The notes: generated by a model from the sequence alone, not told the origin. Positions 18,215 to 27,892 are shown, counted from the stretch's first letter. The stretch: DNA of 64,000 nucleotides from Bacillaceae bacterium IKA-2 (GCA_031761875.1 CP134492.1:1116001-1180000), one strand, 5' to 3'. Program-made: numbers and translations.

Positions 18215-19129
18215 TCATAAATGATCAGTATAATTATGGCATTTTGTGAGGCTGTGGAGCTCACTTAGTTGTTGCTCTGTTAACATTGGCTTTTGAAGGA
18301 CTGCTAGGTTTTCTTGAAGTTGCTTGACTGAGCTTGCACCTGGGACAACCGCTGCGACAGTCTTATTAGCTAAACAATAAAGTAGCGCCAATTCATGAAA
18401 TTGATAGTGATGATCGTTTGCCCATTGTTTAAGTCTTGGTAATAATTCTTGTAGATCATCATTACTGTAGGAAAGATAGTCGTTTTTAACTAATTTTTGT
18501 AAGAGGTTTTCTGTTAAAAGACCTTTGGCGAGCGGTCCACGAGTTATGATACTAATATCCTGAGAATCTAATAGCGGTGAAATTTCCTTTTCAGGACGGC
18601 GATCTAAAAGACTATATTGTATCATTACATTTACTATATTTGACTTTTCCACATATGTCTTTATAACATTAGGACGAATCGATGAAATGCCATAATAACG
18701 AATTAGGCCCTCTTTAGTTAGTTCTTCAAAAGCTTCGATTGTTTCATCAATCGGATCATCAATCGTGCCGCCATGGAGTTGACATAAATCAAGATAGTCA
18801 GTCTGCAATCTTTTTAAGCTTTTTTTAACAGCAGCTTTAATATAGTGTTTCGTTGGATTCCAGCTCCAGCTATCTTTAGATGTATTCCACTCATTGCCAA
18901 CCTTAGTAGCAATGATGATATCGGTTCGTTTAGTTGCAAGAACTCTGCCTAATAATTCTTCATTTTTACCAAAATCATATAAATCAGCGGTATCAAAATA
19001 ATTAACACCAACATCAATGGCCTTATCCAAAATATATTCACTTTCTCTACTAGTTGGTTTCAAAGACATACAGCCCAAACCAATCGGTGAAACAAATAAG
19101 TTTGAAGTCCCAATTTGTCTTTTTTTCAT
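18215..19129 (-). CDS. Aldo/keto reductase
   Basis: 304 aa TIM-barrel NADPH-dependent oxidoreductase. Catalytic tetrad positions are visible: Asp in FDTADLYDFG, Tyr in the same segment, Lys in IIATKVG, His in LCQLHGG. The AKR C-terminal NADP signature region (PGASSVKQLQENL) is present. It resembles B. subtilis YqkF, and the nudF neighbourhood agrees with that. Substrate unknown. GGAGG site before ATG. Confidence 0.9.
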   Translation of the reverse strand: MKKRQIGTSNLFVSPIGLGCMSLKPTSRESEYILDKAIDVGVNYFDTADLYDFGKNEELLGRVLATKRTDIIIATKVGNEWNTSKDSWSWNPTKHYIKAAVKKSLKRLQTDYLDLCQLHGGTIDDPIDETIEAFEELTKEGLIRYYGISSIRPNVIKTYVEKSNIVNVMIQYSLLDRRPEKEISPLLDSQDISIITRGPLAKGLLTENLLQKLVKNDYLSYSNDDLQELLPRLKQWANDHHYQFHELALLYCLANKTVAAVVPGASSVKQLQENLAVLQKPMLTEQQLSELHSLTKCHNYTDHL

Positions 19130-19269
19130 GTGAATATCGTTGCCTCCTTTAATAAGCTACTAAGCTAAATTTAACTTAGAATGAAATCTTTAGCAAATAA
19201 GAGGTTAATTCGGCGTTGAAGGGTAATAATGTTTTAAAGCTTTGATTATTATCACGAGGAGTTTCGTTT

Positions 19270-20340
19270 ATGTATATAGAAAAGAAAGTAAAAGTTGAAG
19301 AGATATTATATGAAGATGGAGAAATCCAATTATTAAAAACAACGGCTAGCGCCCAAAAAGCGCTGTTATATCTTGCAATTACTTCAAGAGCAAAAAAAAA
19401 TGATGAAATCATCGTCAATGCTACTAGTACAGAGCTTAAACTAGGAACTGGTGGCATGGATATTGTCATTTCAGTTTTAGGTTCGCTACCAAAGCAAGAA
19501 CTAAGTCCTAATGGCCATATTATCAAAGCTCGTTATTTACCACAACAGCATAGTGTCCAAGCTGTTGAATCTCAAGAAAGTCAATATCATCAACTGTTCA
19601 AACAGACATCATTTTCTTTAAACGAAAAAAAAATATTAATTGGGGAACTTCATAGTATGATTCCAATTTGTTTTTGGGGAATGGATTTTTTAAAAAAAGA
19701 GGGAAAAATGGTCGTAATAATAAGCGATGAAGCGAGTATCCCATTAAGTTTAAGCGATCATGTTCGTGCCTTGAAAAGAGATCAGCGCTTTATTACGATT
19801 ACGATTGGTCAAGCTTTTGGTGGTACATATGAAGCAATAAATTTACCAACAGCATTACAATTTGCGACAAAAATTCTAAATGGTGATGTGATTTTGATTA
19901 CATTAGGGCCTGGAGTAGTCGGCACTCATACAAGGTTTGGGTTTAGTGGGATTGAACAAGCTTCATGGGCAAATATGGTTGGCAGTCTAGGTGGAATCCC
20001 AGTTTGGATACCAAGGCTGTCTGAGGCCGATAGTCGTGAGCGGCACCGTGGGATTAGCCATCATACACTAACCCCATTAAAAACATTTACCTATCCAAAG
20101 TGTGTCGTACCTTTACCGGTTATTAGCGGACCATTAGAATCGAAGATTAATATGCAAGCAGAAGAACTAAATTTACAACACCACATTAACTGGGTCGACA
20201 AAGAGCCCCTTGAAGTACTTGTAGAACATTGCCTTAGGAATAATCCACTTCCAATTAAAACAATGGGTAGGGAATATCAAGATGATCGCTTATTTTTTTT
20301 AGGAGTTGCTGCAGCTCTGAAGTGGGTACTTGAACATTAA
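19270..20340 (+). CDS. DUF3866 family protein
   Basis: 356 aa soluble protein conserved in Bacillales near nudF and spoIIM, matching DUF3866 as I recognise it. Glycine-rich segments GTGGMDIVISVLG (residues ~59-71) and TLGPGVVGTHTRFGFSG (~215-231) are the most conserved looking. No catalytic motif recognised; no membrane segment. Function unknown. GAGGAG upstream of ATG. Confidence 0.8.
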   Translation: MYIEKKVKVEEILYEDGEIQLLKTTASAQKALLYLAITSRAKKNDEIIVNATSTELKLGTGGMDIVISVLGSLPKQELSPNGHIIKARYLPQQHSVQAVESQESQYHQLFKQTSFSLNEKKILIGELHSMIPICFWGMDFLKKEGKMVVIISDEASIPLSLSDHVRALKRDQRFITITIGQAFGGTYEAINLPTALQFATKILNGDVILITLGPGVVGTHTRFGFSGIEQASWANMVGSLGGIPVWIPRLSEADSRERHRGISHHTLTPLKTFTYPKCVVPLPVISGPLESKINMQAEELNLQHHINWVDKEPLEVLVEHCLRNNPLPIKTMGREYQDDRLFFLGVAAALKWVLEH

Positions 20341-20344
20341 AGAA

Positions 20345-20434
20345 AGTTATAGACACGTTCCATAGTTCATTTGCTGTTGTTTCCATCACGCAAGGTGGCT
20401 GCTGATAAGCAGATTTAGTTTTGAATGTGCCTAA
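20345..20434 (-). repeat. Degenerate family C MITE-like element
   Basis: The right part GCAAGGTGGCTGCTGATAAGC followed by AGTTTTGAA is the reverse complement of the left half of the 17113-17226 element with changes. It overlaps the last codon and stop of mciZ. Confidence 0.4.
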
Positions 20435-20565
20435 CGCTTTTTTTGTTGACTATCAATCCATTCTTGAACGGTTGCATATTTATTCATGTATTTTTTTAAT
20501 AGGTACTTTATTTGCCAAGCTTTTCCGACTAATACTACCTGAGTTTCATGAATATATACTTTCAC
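20431..20565 (-). CDS. mciZ: MciZ, mother-cell inhibitor of FtsZ
   Basis: 44 aa, found by translating the minus strand of the DUF3866-nudF gap. GTG start at 20563-20565 behind AAGGGAG at nine bases. The translation opens MKVYIHETQVVLVGKAWQIK and ends VQEWIDSQQKKR. B. subtilis MciZ (40 aa, MKVHRMPKGVVLVGKAW...) shares the MKV start, the VVLVGKAW core and the V-x-x-WI ending, and lies at the same place beside nudF. In B. subtilis it is made in the mother cell under sigma-E and caps FtsZ filaments to block a second division. The plus-strand frame over the same bases is spurious. Confidence 0.9.
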   Translation of the reverse strand: MKVYIHETQVVLVGKAWQIKYLLKKYMNKYATVQEWIDSQQKKR

Positions 20566-20705
20566 TTCTATCGACTCCCTTCAAGTGCTGTCCGGTTAAA
20601 GAGACAAGCTATGATAAACTATATGAAGGGGTTACTATTAATAGTACATCGCTTTTTTTATAAAAAAATACCTAAGGAAATGCTAGGTAATAAGAGGAGT
20701 ATTTA

Positions 20706-21251
20706 ATGATGAGAAATAGTTTTTTTGAAAAAACATTATCGACAACGGCAATCTTTAGTGGACGAGTGATTGATCTCGTCGTCAAAGATGTTGAACTACC
20801 AGATGGTAAGACGAGTAAGCGGGAAATAATTAATCATCCTGGGGCAGTTGCTGTTATAGCAATTACTGAGGATAAGAAAATTTTATTAGTTAATCAATTT
20901 CGTAAAGCACTGGAGAAAACAATTGTTGAAATTCCGGCTGGGAAATTAGAGGAAGATGAAGACCCATTAGAATGTGCAAAGCGAGAGCTTGAAGAAGAAA
21001 CTGGATATAAATCAAGTGAACTCGAATTTATTATTTCTTTTTATACTTCACCTGGTTTTGCCGATGAAATCATTTATCTTTATTTTACTGATAAAATTGA
21101 GTTGGGAGAAATCAATTGCGACGAGGATGAATTTATCGATGTTATCGAAGCAACTTTACCAGAAGCCGAAAAGCTAATTGAAGATCAAATCATTCACGAC
21201 GCTAAAACAATTTTTGCGATTCAATACTTGAAGTTAAAAGGTATTTTGTAA
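20706..21251 (+). CDS. nudF: ADP-ribose pyrophosphatase (Nudix)
   Basis: 181 aa. Hydrolyses ADP-ribose to AMP and ribose-5-phosphate. The Nudix box is intact (GKLEEDEDPLECA followed by RELEEETGY, residues ~79-102), and the downstream FYTSPGFADE segment is typical of the ADP-ribose-specific subfamily. GAGGAG six bases before ATG at 20706; an adjacent ATG at 20709 is the alternative. Divergent from mciZ. Confidence 0.95.
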   Translation: MMRNSFFEKTLSTTAIFSGRVIDLVVKDVELPDGKTSKREIINHPGAVAVIAITEDKKILLVNQFRKALEKTIVEIPAGKLEEDEDPLECAKRELEEETGYKSSELEFIISFYTSPGFADEIIYLYFTDKIELGEINCDEDEFIDVIEATLPEAEKLIEDQIIHDAKTIFAIQYLKLKGIL

Positions 21252-21364
21252 TAGTAGATTTTTATAATTTCATTCGACTAGTAAGTCTTAATTATTAATT
21301 AAAAGAATTGATATCGATAAAATTTGACTATTTTCGACTTCTTGACAAATAAAAAAAATAACAG

Positions 21365-21398
21365 AAAAACTGCTGAGTTCATTTCAGTGGTTTTTTTG
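21365..21398 (+). terminator. Probable terminator after nudF
   Basis: AAAACTGCTGA and TTTCAGTGGTTTTTTT pair imperfectly and end in a T-run. Confidence 0.7.
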
Positions 21399-21513
21399 TT
21401 TGAATTAGACCAATTTCTAAAAACCCTATTCCTATTAATTGTCATAAGGGAGATTTTTTTTTCATAGAGTAAAGTAGGTTGGAAAAGAACAGTGATGAAT
21501 GAGGGGGAGAATA

Positions 21514-22158
21514 ATGCGAAGAAAACCGGGGAGAATTTTGAAACTGGTTGCTGATAATATTGAAGAAAATCGCTCCATTTATCTATTTACAACTATTTTA
21601 TTATTAATGGGAATTATTTTTGGGGCAATCATTGTTAATAGCTTAAGTTTGGGTCAAAGACATGATCTGCATATTTATATAAACCAATTCTTTGGACAAG
21701 TATCTGAAGGGGAGTTCGCAGATTCGGCAGCAATGTTTTCGAAAAGCTTTGCTCATTATGCTAAATACATTGGTATAATGTGGGTGTTAGGTCTGACAAT
21801 CATTGGGTTACCAATTATCTTAATATTACTGTTTATTAAAGGTGTTGTTGTCGGTTTTACAGTAGGATTTTTGGTCAAACAACTAGGAATGAATGGATTC
21901 TTATTATCATTTGTATCAATAATGCCGCAAAATTTTATATTAGTGCCAGCTTTTATCATTGTTGCCACAGCTGCAGTATCTTTTTCTTTGAAAATGATCC
22001 GTCATCAGTTTATAAAAAGGAGCCATGAACCAATATTTAAACAATTTATAAGCTATTCTGCGTTAGTTTTATTTGTGGGGGCAGTGTTGGCGTTCGTTTC
22101 AACATTTGAAGCCTATGTTTCACCAACTCTAATGAGAATGGTCGTTACGTGGATGTAG
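21514..22158 (+). CDS. spoIIM: Stage II sporulation protein M
   Basis: 214 aa, as in B. subtilis. Membrane protein of the SpoIIDMP complex that remodels septal peptidoglycan during engulfment. Five hydrophobic segments are visible (TTILLLMGIIFGAIIVNSL near residues 22-40; MWVLGLTIIGLPIILILLFIKG region). I use ATG at 21514, which has GAGGGGGAG at proper spacing, rather than ATG at 21499. Location before fur matches the Bacillus backbone. Confidence 0.94.
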   Translation: MRRKPGRILKLVADNIEENRSIYLFTTILLLMGIIFGAIIVNSLSLGQRHDLHIYINQFFGQVSEGEFADSAAMFSKSFAHYAKYIGIMWVLGLTIIGLPIILILLFIKGVVVGFTVGFLVKQLGMNGFLLSFVSIMPQNFILVPAFIIVATAAVSFSLKMIRHQFIKRSHEPIFKQFISYSALVLFVGAVLAFVSTFEAYVSPTLMRMVVTWM

Positions 22159-22226
22159 TTAGAAAAAGGTTAATCAAAAAAATATTTTAAAATTAATATA
22201 AAGTAAAAATTATTATTAATAGATTC

Positions 22227-22241
22227 TTATAATGATTTTAA
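22227..22241. promoter_or_regulatory. PerR-like operator upstream of fur
   Basis: TTATAAT-G-ATTTTAA differs from the PerR box TTATAATNATTATAA at one base and abuts the -35 element of the fur promoter. B. subtilis fur is known to be under PerR control. Confidence 0.7.
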
Positions 22242-22242
22242 T

Positions 22243-22271
22243 TTGACCCGTTTTTGATTATTGAGTATAAT
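22243..22271 (+). promoter_or_regulatory. Sigma-A promoter of fur
   Basis: TTGACC, 17-bp spacer, TATAAT; 38 bp before the fur start codon. Confidence 0.85.
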
Positions 22272-22309
22272 TAAACTAGGTAATCGGCTTTCGGGAGGGC
22301 ACACAAGGT

Positions 22310-22759
22310 ATGGAAAAGCGAATTGAACGTATAAAAAAGCAGTTGCATTCTCAAAGCTACAAGCTCACTCCACAAAGAGAAGCGACTGTTCGTGTTTTAT
22401 TAGAGCACGAAGAAGATCATTTAAGTGCAGAAGATGTCTATTTATTAGTAAAGGAAAAGTCTCCTGAAATCGGTTTAGCGACAGTTTATCGTACATTGGA
22501 ATTACTAAGTGAACTGAAAGTTGTCGATAAAATCAATTTTGGCGATGGCGTTTCTCGTTATGACTTACGCCAAGAGGGTGCAGCACATTTTCATCATCAT
22601 TTAGTTTGTATTGAATGTGGAGCGGTAGACGAGATTCGAGAGGATTTATTAGGAGATGTCGAAAAAGTAGTTGAAGATAGATGGAATTTCCAAGTTAAAG
22701 ATCATAGGCTAACGTTCCATGGAATATGTAGTCGTTGTCAAGAAAGCAAAGCAAAGTAG
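22310..22759 (+). CDS. fur: Ferric uptake regulator
   Basis: 149 aa. Iron-dependent repressor: N-terminal winged helix (KLTPQREATVRVLLEH, TVYRTLELL), then the dimerisation domain with the metal-binding HFHHHLVCIECG and a second CSRC pair for structural zinc. The position between spoIIM and yqzK/xerD is that of B. subtilis Fur rather than PerR or Zur. A PerR-like box and a strong sigma-A promoter precede it. Confidence 0.95.
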   Translation: MEKRIERIKKQLHSQSYKLTPQREATVRVLLEHEEDHLSAEDVYLLVKEKSPEIGLATVYRTLELLSELKVVDKINFGDGVSRYDLRQEGAAHFHHHLVCIECGAVDEIREDLLGDVEKVVEDRWNFQVKDHRLTFHGICSRCQESKAK

Positions 22760-22762
22760 AGT

Positions 22763-22793
22763 AGCCTTCCAAAAAGATTTGGAAGGCTTTTCT
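22763..22793 (+). terminator. Terminator of fur
   Basis: AGCCTTCC / GGAAGGCT stem, 10-nt loop, TTTTCT tail. Confidence 0.85.
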
Positions 22794-22795
22794 AT

Positions 22796-22971
22796 TGTCT
22801 AGCTCCAAGACGCATCTCTGAGTTACTTCATAGCTGGTTTTGCGACGAGTAACCGCAGGAGCAGCACCTAGATTCTCGAATGTTTCAACTTACCATGCAG
22901 AGGCAAAAAAACGCCTCTTTATGGAAAGTCTCCAACATTTTTCAAATCTACCAAGGTGCTTATGCTTTTCT
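22796..22971 (+). repeat. Family A mosaic palindromic repeat
   Basis: Starts TGTCTAGCTCCAAGACGCAT, carries the GAGTTACTTCATAGC...GTAACCGCAGGAGCA module shared with the copies at 10203 and 37251, an inner CAGAGGC/GCCTCT hairpin, and ends CCAAGGTGCTTATGCTTTTCT. It occupies the fur-yqzK gap (22760-23127); the remaining ~150 bp show nothing else. Confidence 0.8.
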
Positions 22972-23127
22972 CAGGTATATTGTTTCTAGTTTTTGGCATA
23001 TCTTGTACTAAGTATGTATAGATGATACTCAAAAAGTTGGATAATTATCTTCGCAGTCAAATCTGTTCATTGACTCTGAATATCCTCATTTTGAATACAC
23101 ATTTATAGAACAATTAGGAGGTATACC

Positions 23128-23361
23128 ATGTTTAATCGATTTTTTGCTGTGGCTTGGGATACAATTCGTGTATTTCTGTTATTTTTAGGGTGCACGATCT
23201 TATTTTATTATGGTATTCTATGGGTGAGTCAGGAATACGAAAGCTATCACCGTTACGATGAACCAAAAGGACGGGCTGTAAAAGTTGTTCAAATGAATAA
23301 CTACGATCACGAAAATAGTTTTATAGATCGCCTGATTTTTTTCTACCACTTTGGTGAGTGA
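23128..23361 (+). CDS. yqzK: YqzK-type DUF4227 protein
   Basis: 77 aa. One membrane segment near residues 14-34, then a charged soluble tail. Its place between fur and xerD is the yqzK position of Bacillus. AGGAGGTATACC directly before ATG is a strong ribosome site. Function unknown. Confidence 0.82.
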   Translation: MFNRFFAVAWDTIRVFLLFLGCTILFYYGILWVSQEYESYHRYDEPKGRAVKVVQMNNYDHENSFIDRLIFFYHFGE

Positions 23362-23419
23362 AATGTCTAGCAAGCCCAAATTTCGGGGCTTGATTCACCA
23401 AAAATTGGAATAGGAGTTA

Positions 23420-24313
23420 ATGATGAAGAATGAAATAGAAAATTACTTACACTTTATTATTGTTGAAAAAGGACTTGCAGAAAATACGATTATTTCGTAC
23501 CGCCGAGACTTAGAGAAATACACTAACTATTTAATTAGTGTAGAACAAGTAACTAGCATCGCTAACGTTACCCGAATGATAATTTCGAACTATTTATTCA
23601 TTTTAAAGGAAAAAGGGCAAGCTAGAACCACGATTGCTCGAACGATAGCTTCGATTCGCTCGTTTCATCAATTTTTAGTGAGGGAAAGAGTTACCACAAA
23701 TGACCCTACTTTACATATTGAATCACCTAAGCCAGAGCGGCTGTTGCCAAAAGTTTTAACAGCAAAAGAGGTTGATACACTTTTGTTAACCCCAAATTCA
23801 AATTCTGTATTTGATCTTAGAAATAAAGCCATGCTAGAGTTGTTGTACGCTACTGGTATGCGTGTTTCAGAACTTTGTTCATTAAAGCTACATGATATCC
23901 ACTTAACGATGGGATTTGTTCGTTGTATTGGGAAAGGTAATAAAGAAAGGATTATCCCAATTGGCAAGCTTGCATCTATAGCTATCGAAAACTACCTTAC
24001 TGATTCAAGGGCTAGTTTAAAGAAAAAAAAACAACATGATTTTTTATTTGTTAACCATCATGGAGAAAGTTTATCAAGACAAGGCTTGTGGAAAATATTA
24101 AAAAGTGTCAGTAAACAGGCAAAAATAGAAAAGAAATTAACCCCCCACACATTACGACATTCTTTTGCGACTCATTTATTAGAAAATGGTGCCGACTTGC
24201 GCGCTGTTCAAGAAATGCTTGGACATGCTGATATCTCGACGACACAAATTTATACGCATGTAACAAAAAAGAGATTAAAAGAGGTCTATGCTCATTTTCA
24301 TCCAAGAGCATAA
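23420..24313 (+). CDS. xerD: Tyrosine recombinase XerD (RipX)
   Basis: 297 aa. Resolves chromosome dimers at dif together with a partner Xer protein. N-terminal SAM-like core-binding domain (residues 1-85), catalytic domain with Arg in [28 protein letters not shown] (His and Arg), [15 protein letters not shown] (His and nucleophile Tyr). Backbone position after fur/yqzK supports XerD rather than a phage integrase. TAGGAG before ATG. Confidence 0.95.
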   Translation: MMKNEIENYLHFIIVEKGLAENTIISYRRDLEKYTNYLISVEQVTSIANVTRMIISNYLFILKEKGQARTTIARTIASIRSFHQFLVRERVTTNDPTLHIESPKPERLLPKVLTAKEVDTLLLTPNSNSVFDLRNKAMLELLYATGMRVSELCSLKLHDIHLTMGFVRCIGKGNKERIIPIGKLASIAIENYLTDSRASLKKKKQHDFLFVNHHGESLSRQGLWKILKSVSKQAKIEKKLTPHTLRHSFATHLLENGADLRAVQEMLGHADISTTQIYTHVTKKRLKEVYAHFHPRA

Positions 24314-24363
24314 TTTATATAATAAGAAAATCTTCGTTTAATTTTAGTGTAGGAGGTATTTTG

Positions 24364-25569
24364 ATGACAAGTAAACAGTATAAAAGAATTTTTTTAGTTG
24401 TTATGGACTCGGTTGGAATAGGTGCAGCGCCTGATGCAGAAAAATTCGGCGATACTGGAAGTAATACATTAGGACATATTGCAAAAAAAATGAATGGAAT
24501 ACAAATGAGCAATATGGAAAAGTTAGGATTAGGTAATCTTGGAGATTTCAAAGGGATTAATAAGGTAGCGGCACCCCTTGCTCATTTTGGAAAAATGCAA
24601 GAAGTGTCAAACGGAAAAGATACAATGACAGGACATTGGGAAATTATGGGGTTACGAATCGACAAGCCATTCAAAACTTTTCCTACTGGTTTTCCAAAAG
24701 AATTAATAGATGAATTAGAAAAGAGATCAGGCAGAAAGATTATTGGTAACAAACCTGCATCGGGCACAGAAATATTGGATGAACTAGCCGAAGAGCATGT
24801 CGAGACAGGCGCATTAATCGCGTATACGTCAGCCGATTCTGTTTTACAAATTGCCGCTCATGAAGAGGTTGTTCCTTTAGATGAGTTATATAGTATTTGT
24901 AAAATAGCTAGAGAACTAACGTTAGCTGAAAAGTATATGGTCGGGAGAATTATTGCACGGCCATTTACCGGAGAGTTGGGGGTATGGAAACGAACAACAA
25001 ATCGACATGACTACGCCTTAAAACCTTTTGATCGAACGGTCATGAATGAGCTTCAAGATGCTGGTTTTGATTCGATTGCAATTGGCAAAATTTCAGATAT
25101 TTATGATGGTGAGGGAATTACAAAATCACTTCGGACGATCTCGAATATGGATGGCATTGACAAGTTAATTGAAACTTTGGACATGGAGTTTACAGGTTTA
25201 AGCTTTTTAAACTTGGTTGATTTTGACGCCTTGTTTGGTCACCGACGCGATCCGATTGGCTATGGTAAAGCACTAGAGGAATATGATGCTAGATTACCTG
25301 AAGTGTTAGATAAGCTTCAGGTAGGTGATTTGTTGATCATTACAGCTGATCATGGAAATGATCCAACTCAGCCCGGTACTGATCACACAAGGGAATTCGT
25401 ACCGCTACTTGTTTATGATGAACGTATAAAGCGGGGAACAGATTTAGGAGTAAGGGAAACATTCGCTGATATAGGTGCGACAATTGCCGATAACTTTAAT
25501 GTTAAGATGCCAAAACACGGTAAAAGTTTCCTGGAAAAATTAATAAAAGGGCGGGATGGAAATGAATAG
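24364..25569 (+). CDS. deoB: Phosphopentomutase
   Basis: 401 aa. Interconverts ribose (deoxyribose)-1- and -5-phosphates in nucleoside salvage; a Mn-dependent alkaline-phosphatase-superfamily enzyme. Metal-site segments: [14 protein letters not shown] at the start, [36 protein letters not shown] at 24364 has GGAGG at seven bases; the TTG just before it would crowd that site. Overlaps the pupG start, so the two are coupled. Confidence 0.95.
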   Translation: MTSKQYKRIFLVVMDSVGIGAAPDAEKFGDTGSNTLGHIAKKMNGIQMSNMEKLGLGNLGDFKGINKVAAPLAHFGKMQEVSNGKDTMTGHWEIMGLRIDKPFKTFPTGFPKELIDELEKRSGRKIIGNKPASGTEILDELAEEHVETGALIAYTSADSVLQIAAHEEVVPLDELYSICKIARELTLAEKYMVGRIIARPFTGELGVWKRTTNRHDYALKPFDRTVMNELQDAGFDSIAIGKISDIYDGEGITKSLRTISNMDGIDKLIETLDMEFTGLSFLNLVDFDALFGHRRDPIGYGKALEEYDARLPEVLDKLQVGDLLIITADHGNDPTQPGTDHTREFVPLLVYDERIKRGTDLGVRETFADIGATIADNFNVKMPKHGKSFLEKLIKGRDGNE

Positions 25570-26365
25570 TACAGTTGCATTTTTAAAAGGAAAAATTGAC
25601 TTTCAACCTGAAATTGGGTTGATTTTAGGTTCTGGATTAGGTGTTTTGGCTGATGAGATTGAAAATCCGATTAAGATTCCTTATAACGAAATTCCTGGAT
25701 TTCCAGTTTCAACAGTAGAGGGACATGCCGGACAACTAGTAATAGGTAATTTGCATGGGAAAAAAGTAATCGCCATGCAAGGTAGATTTCATTTTTATGA
25801 AGGTTATTCTTTAGATAAAGTAACTCTCCCAGTGCGTGTGATGAAACAGTTAGGTGTAAAAAGTTTGATCGTCACAAATGCAGCGGGTGGCATTAATGAA
25901 AGCTTCACACCAGGAGATTTAATGATTATCAAAGACCATATAAATAACGCTGGTATTAATCCGCTAATCGGTCCAAATGATTCTAGTCAGGGAGTACGCT
26001 TTCCGGACATGTCGACTGCCTATAATAAAAAATTTATTGAACTAGCTAAGTCTATTGCATCAAGATTGAATATTACAATCAAAGAGGGTGTTTATGTAGG
26101 AAATACCGGTCCTTCTTATGAGACTCCGGCTGAGATTCGGATGTTACGAATGATTGGTGGCGATGCTGTTGGGATGTCAACTGTCCCTGAAGTAATTGTC
26201 GCGCGCCATGCAGGTATTGAAGTTTTAGGTATTTCGTGTATTTCAAATATGGCGGCGGGAATTTTAAATTCTCCGTTAAGTCATCATGAAGTAATAGAAA
26301 CAACAGAAAAAGTAAAAGTTAATTTTTTAACACTTATTAAGGGAATTATTAAAGAAATTGCTTAA
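25556..26365 (+). CDS. pupG: Purine-nucleoside phosphorylase
   Basis: 269 aa. Phosphorolysis of (deoxy)guanosine and inosine, the PNP trimeric family: [15 protein letters not shown] near the N-terminus, [36 protein letters not shown]. deoB upstream handles the pentose-1-phosphate it releases, so the two form one salvage operon. Starts at 25556 or 25562 both overlap the end of deoB; the ribosome site GGGCGGG does not decide between them. Confidence 0.94.
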   Translation: MEMNSTVAFLKGKIDFQPEIGLILGSGLGVLADEIENPIKIPYNEIPGFPVSTVEGHAGQLVIGNLHGKKVIAMQGRFHFYEGYSLDKVTLPVRVMKQLGVKSLIVTNAAGGINESFTPGDLMIIKDHINNAGINPLIGPNDSSQGVRFPDMSTAYNKKFIELAKSIASRLNITIKEGVYVGNTGPSYETPAEIRMLRMIGGDAVGMSTVPEVIVARHAGIEVLGISCISNMAAGILNSPLSHHEVIETTEKVKVNFLTLIKGIIKEIA

Positions 26366-26373
26366 AAAGGGTG

Positions 26374-26451
26374 AAGCAGAAAGTAGAAAGGTAACTCTCT
26401 TTAAAGCCTTTGGTTTCTCGAATCAACCAACTCCAAACCAACTAACCAACT
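26374..26451. repeat. Family B GTTGG/heptad repeat element (short copy)
   Basis: AAAGTAGAAAGG on the left, AAAGCCTTTGG in the middle, and CAACCAACT...AACCAACTAACCAAC on the right. Related copies at 27742, 31245, 32403 and 61331. Confidence 0.6.
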
Positions 26452-26498
26452 AAAAAAGAGCTGCAACTGTGCGTTTAGCCAGTTGCAGCTCTTTTTTT
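26452..26498 (+). terminator. Terminator of deoB-pupG
   Basis: GAGCTGCAACTG / CAGTTGCAGCTC, perfect 12-bp stem, then seven T. Confidence 0.93.
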
Positions 26499-26519
26499 AT
26501 GTTTTTATTCCCATAACTT

Positions 26520-26548
26520 GTATAAAAAAGCTAGAAGTGGAAAAAATG
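26520..26548 (+). promoter_or_regulatory. Candidate sigma-F promoter of dacF
   Basis: GTATA-N14-GGAAAAAATG: the -10 fits GGNNANANTR at every fixed position and the -35 fits GYATA; spacing is about one base short. B. subtilis dacF is forespore-expressed. Confidence 0.5.
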
Positions 26549-26577
26549 CTAGAGAATAGAATGGAGGGAAAGTAATC

Positions 26578-27738
26578 ATGAGAGGAATTTTTATCCGTTT
26601 TTTGACAGTAACACTATTAATAACGCAGTTTCAAGGTATTACATTTGCTGAGGAAGCAAAAATTAATTTAGCGCAAGAAGCTTCGTCTGCAATTTTAATG
26701 GAAAGAGACACTGGAACAATTTTATTTGAGAAAAATAGTAATGAAAAGCTGCCACCTGCTAGTATGACAAAAATCATGACACTGCTCTTAATAATGGAAG
26801 CTTTAGACCAAGAAAAAATAACGTTAACAGAAAAAGTTCGAACTAGTGAGCGAGCGGCGTCAATGGGCGGATCGCAAATATTTTTAGAAGTTGGCGAAGA
26901 AATGACAGTTGAAGAAATGTTAAAGGGTATTGCAATTGCTTCTGGAAACGATGCGTCAGTTGCCATGGCCGAACATTTAGCTGGATCTGAGGAAAATTTT
27001 ATCGCAATGATGAATGAAAAAGCAAAACAGTTAGGCTTATCAAACTCCAACTTTATCAATTCAAATGGTTTACCAGCTGAAAATCATTATACAACCGCTT
27101 ATGATATGGCAGTGATTTCCAAAGAATTGTTAAAGTATGAAGAAGTTCTTGCGTATACAAGCTTGTATGAAGATTACTTAAGACAAAATACAGACAAGAA
27201 ATTTTGGTTAGTTAATACGAATAAGTTAGTTAGATTTTATCCAGGAGTAGATGGATTAAAAACTGGTTACACACGTGAGGCGAAATACTGTTTAACTGCT
27301 TCAGCAAAGAAAAATGATATGCGGGTTATTGCCGTTATTATGGGGGCACAAACACCTAAGGATCGAAATCGGCAAGTTACTGAAATGTTAGACTATGCCT
27401 TCAGTCAATATGCTACCCATAAATTATATGAACGCGGTCAAGTGATTACTCAATCAAAAGTTAGCAAGGGGCAACAATCAAATGTTGATGTGATCACGAA
27501 TGAAAGTGTTTCATTGTTAACAAAAAAAGGCGAGAATATCGATGATGTTGTTGAAAAAGTCAATTTAGATAAATCTTTAAAAGCACCACTTAAAAAAGGT
27601 GATCAAATCGGAATACTGATTCTTGAGAAAGAAGAGGCTGTTCTTCAAGAAGTTCCTTTAGTTGCAAGTGAAGATATTGGAGTTGCTTCATGGTGGCAGC
27701 TGTTTAAACGAACGGCAGCAAAGTTTAGCGGACGTTAG
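26578..27738 (+). CDS. dacF: D-alanyl-D-alanine carboxypeptidase DacF (sporulation PBP)
   Basis: 386 aa. Signal peptide (residues 1-24, ending TFAEEA). Class A low-molecular-weight PBP with SxxK at Ser62 (SMTK), SGND as the SxN motif, and KTGYT as KTG; C-terminal PBP5-like domain. Trims pentapeptides in spore peptidoglycan. The position upstream of spoIIAA is that of dacF in B. subtilis, where readthrough adds to spoIIA transcription. GGAGGG before ATG. Confidence 0.94.
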   Translation: MRGIFIRFLTVTLLITQFQGITFAEEAKINLAQEASSAILMERDTGTILFEKNSNEKLPPASMTKIMTLLLIMEALDQEKITLTEKVRTSERAASMGGSQIFLEVGEEMTVEEMLKGIAIASGNDASVAMAEHLAGSEENFIAMMNEKAKQLGLSNSNFINSNGLPAENHYTTAYDMAVISKELLKYEEVLAYTSLYEDYLRQNTDKKFWLVNTNKLVRFYPGVDGLKTGYTREAKYCLTASAKKNDMRVIAVIMGAQTPKDRNRQVTEMLDYAFSQYATHKLYERGQVITQSKVSKGQQSNVDVITNESVSLLTKKGENIDDVVEKVNLDKSLKAPLKKGDQIGILILEKEEAVLQEVPLVASEDIGVASWWQLFKRTAAKFSGR

Positions 27739-27741
27739 GAA

Positions 27742-27826
27742 TAGTTGGTTAGTTGGAAAGCAATGCAAAAGCAGCAGTTATAAAAGTTTTTGATCTGCCT
27801 AACCAACTAACAACTAACTAATTAAC
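27742..27826. repeat. Family B GTTGG/heptad repeat element
   Basis: AGTTGGTTAGTTGGAAAG on the left, TTTTTGATCTGCCTAACC in the core, CAACTAACAACTAACTAA on the right. It begins a few bases after the dacF stop. Confidence 0.7.
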
Positions 27827-27892
27827 TTCACTTGTTTTCTTATTTGAAGTTTTTTTCTATTTCTGCCGAATTTACACTAGTTTTGTCTTTGA

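Noticed and set aside
20421-20663. 80-codon plus-strand frame before nudF
   Set aside because: Antisense to mciZ, which has a ribosome site and a recognisable protein.
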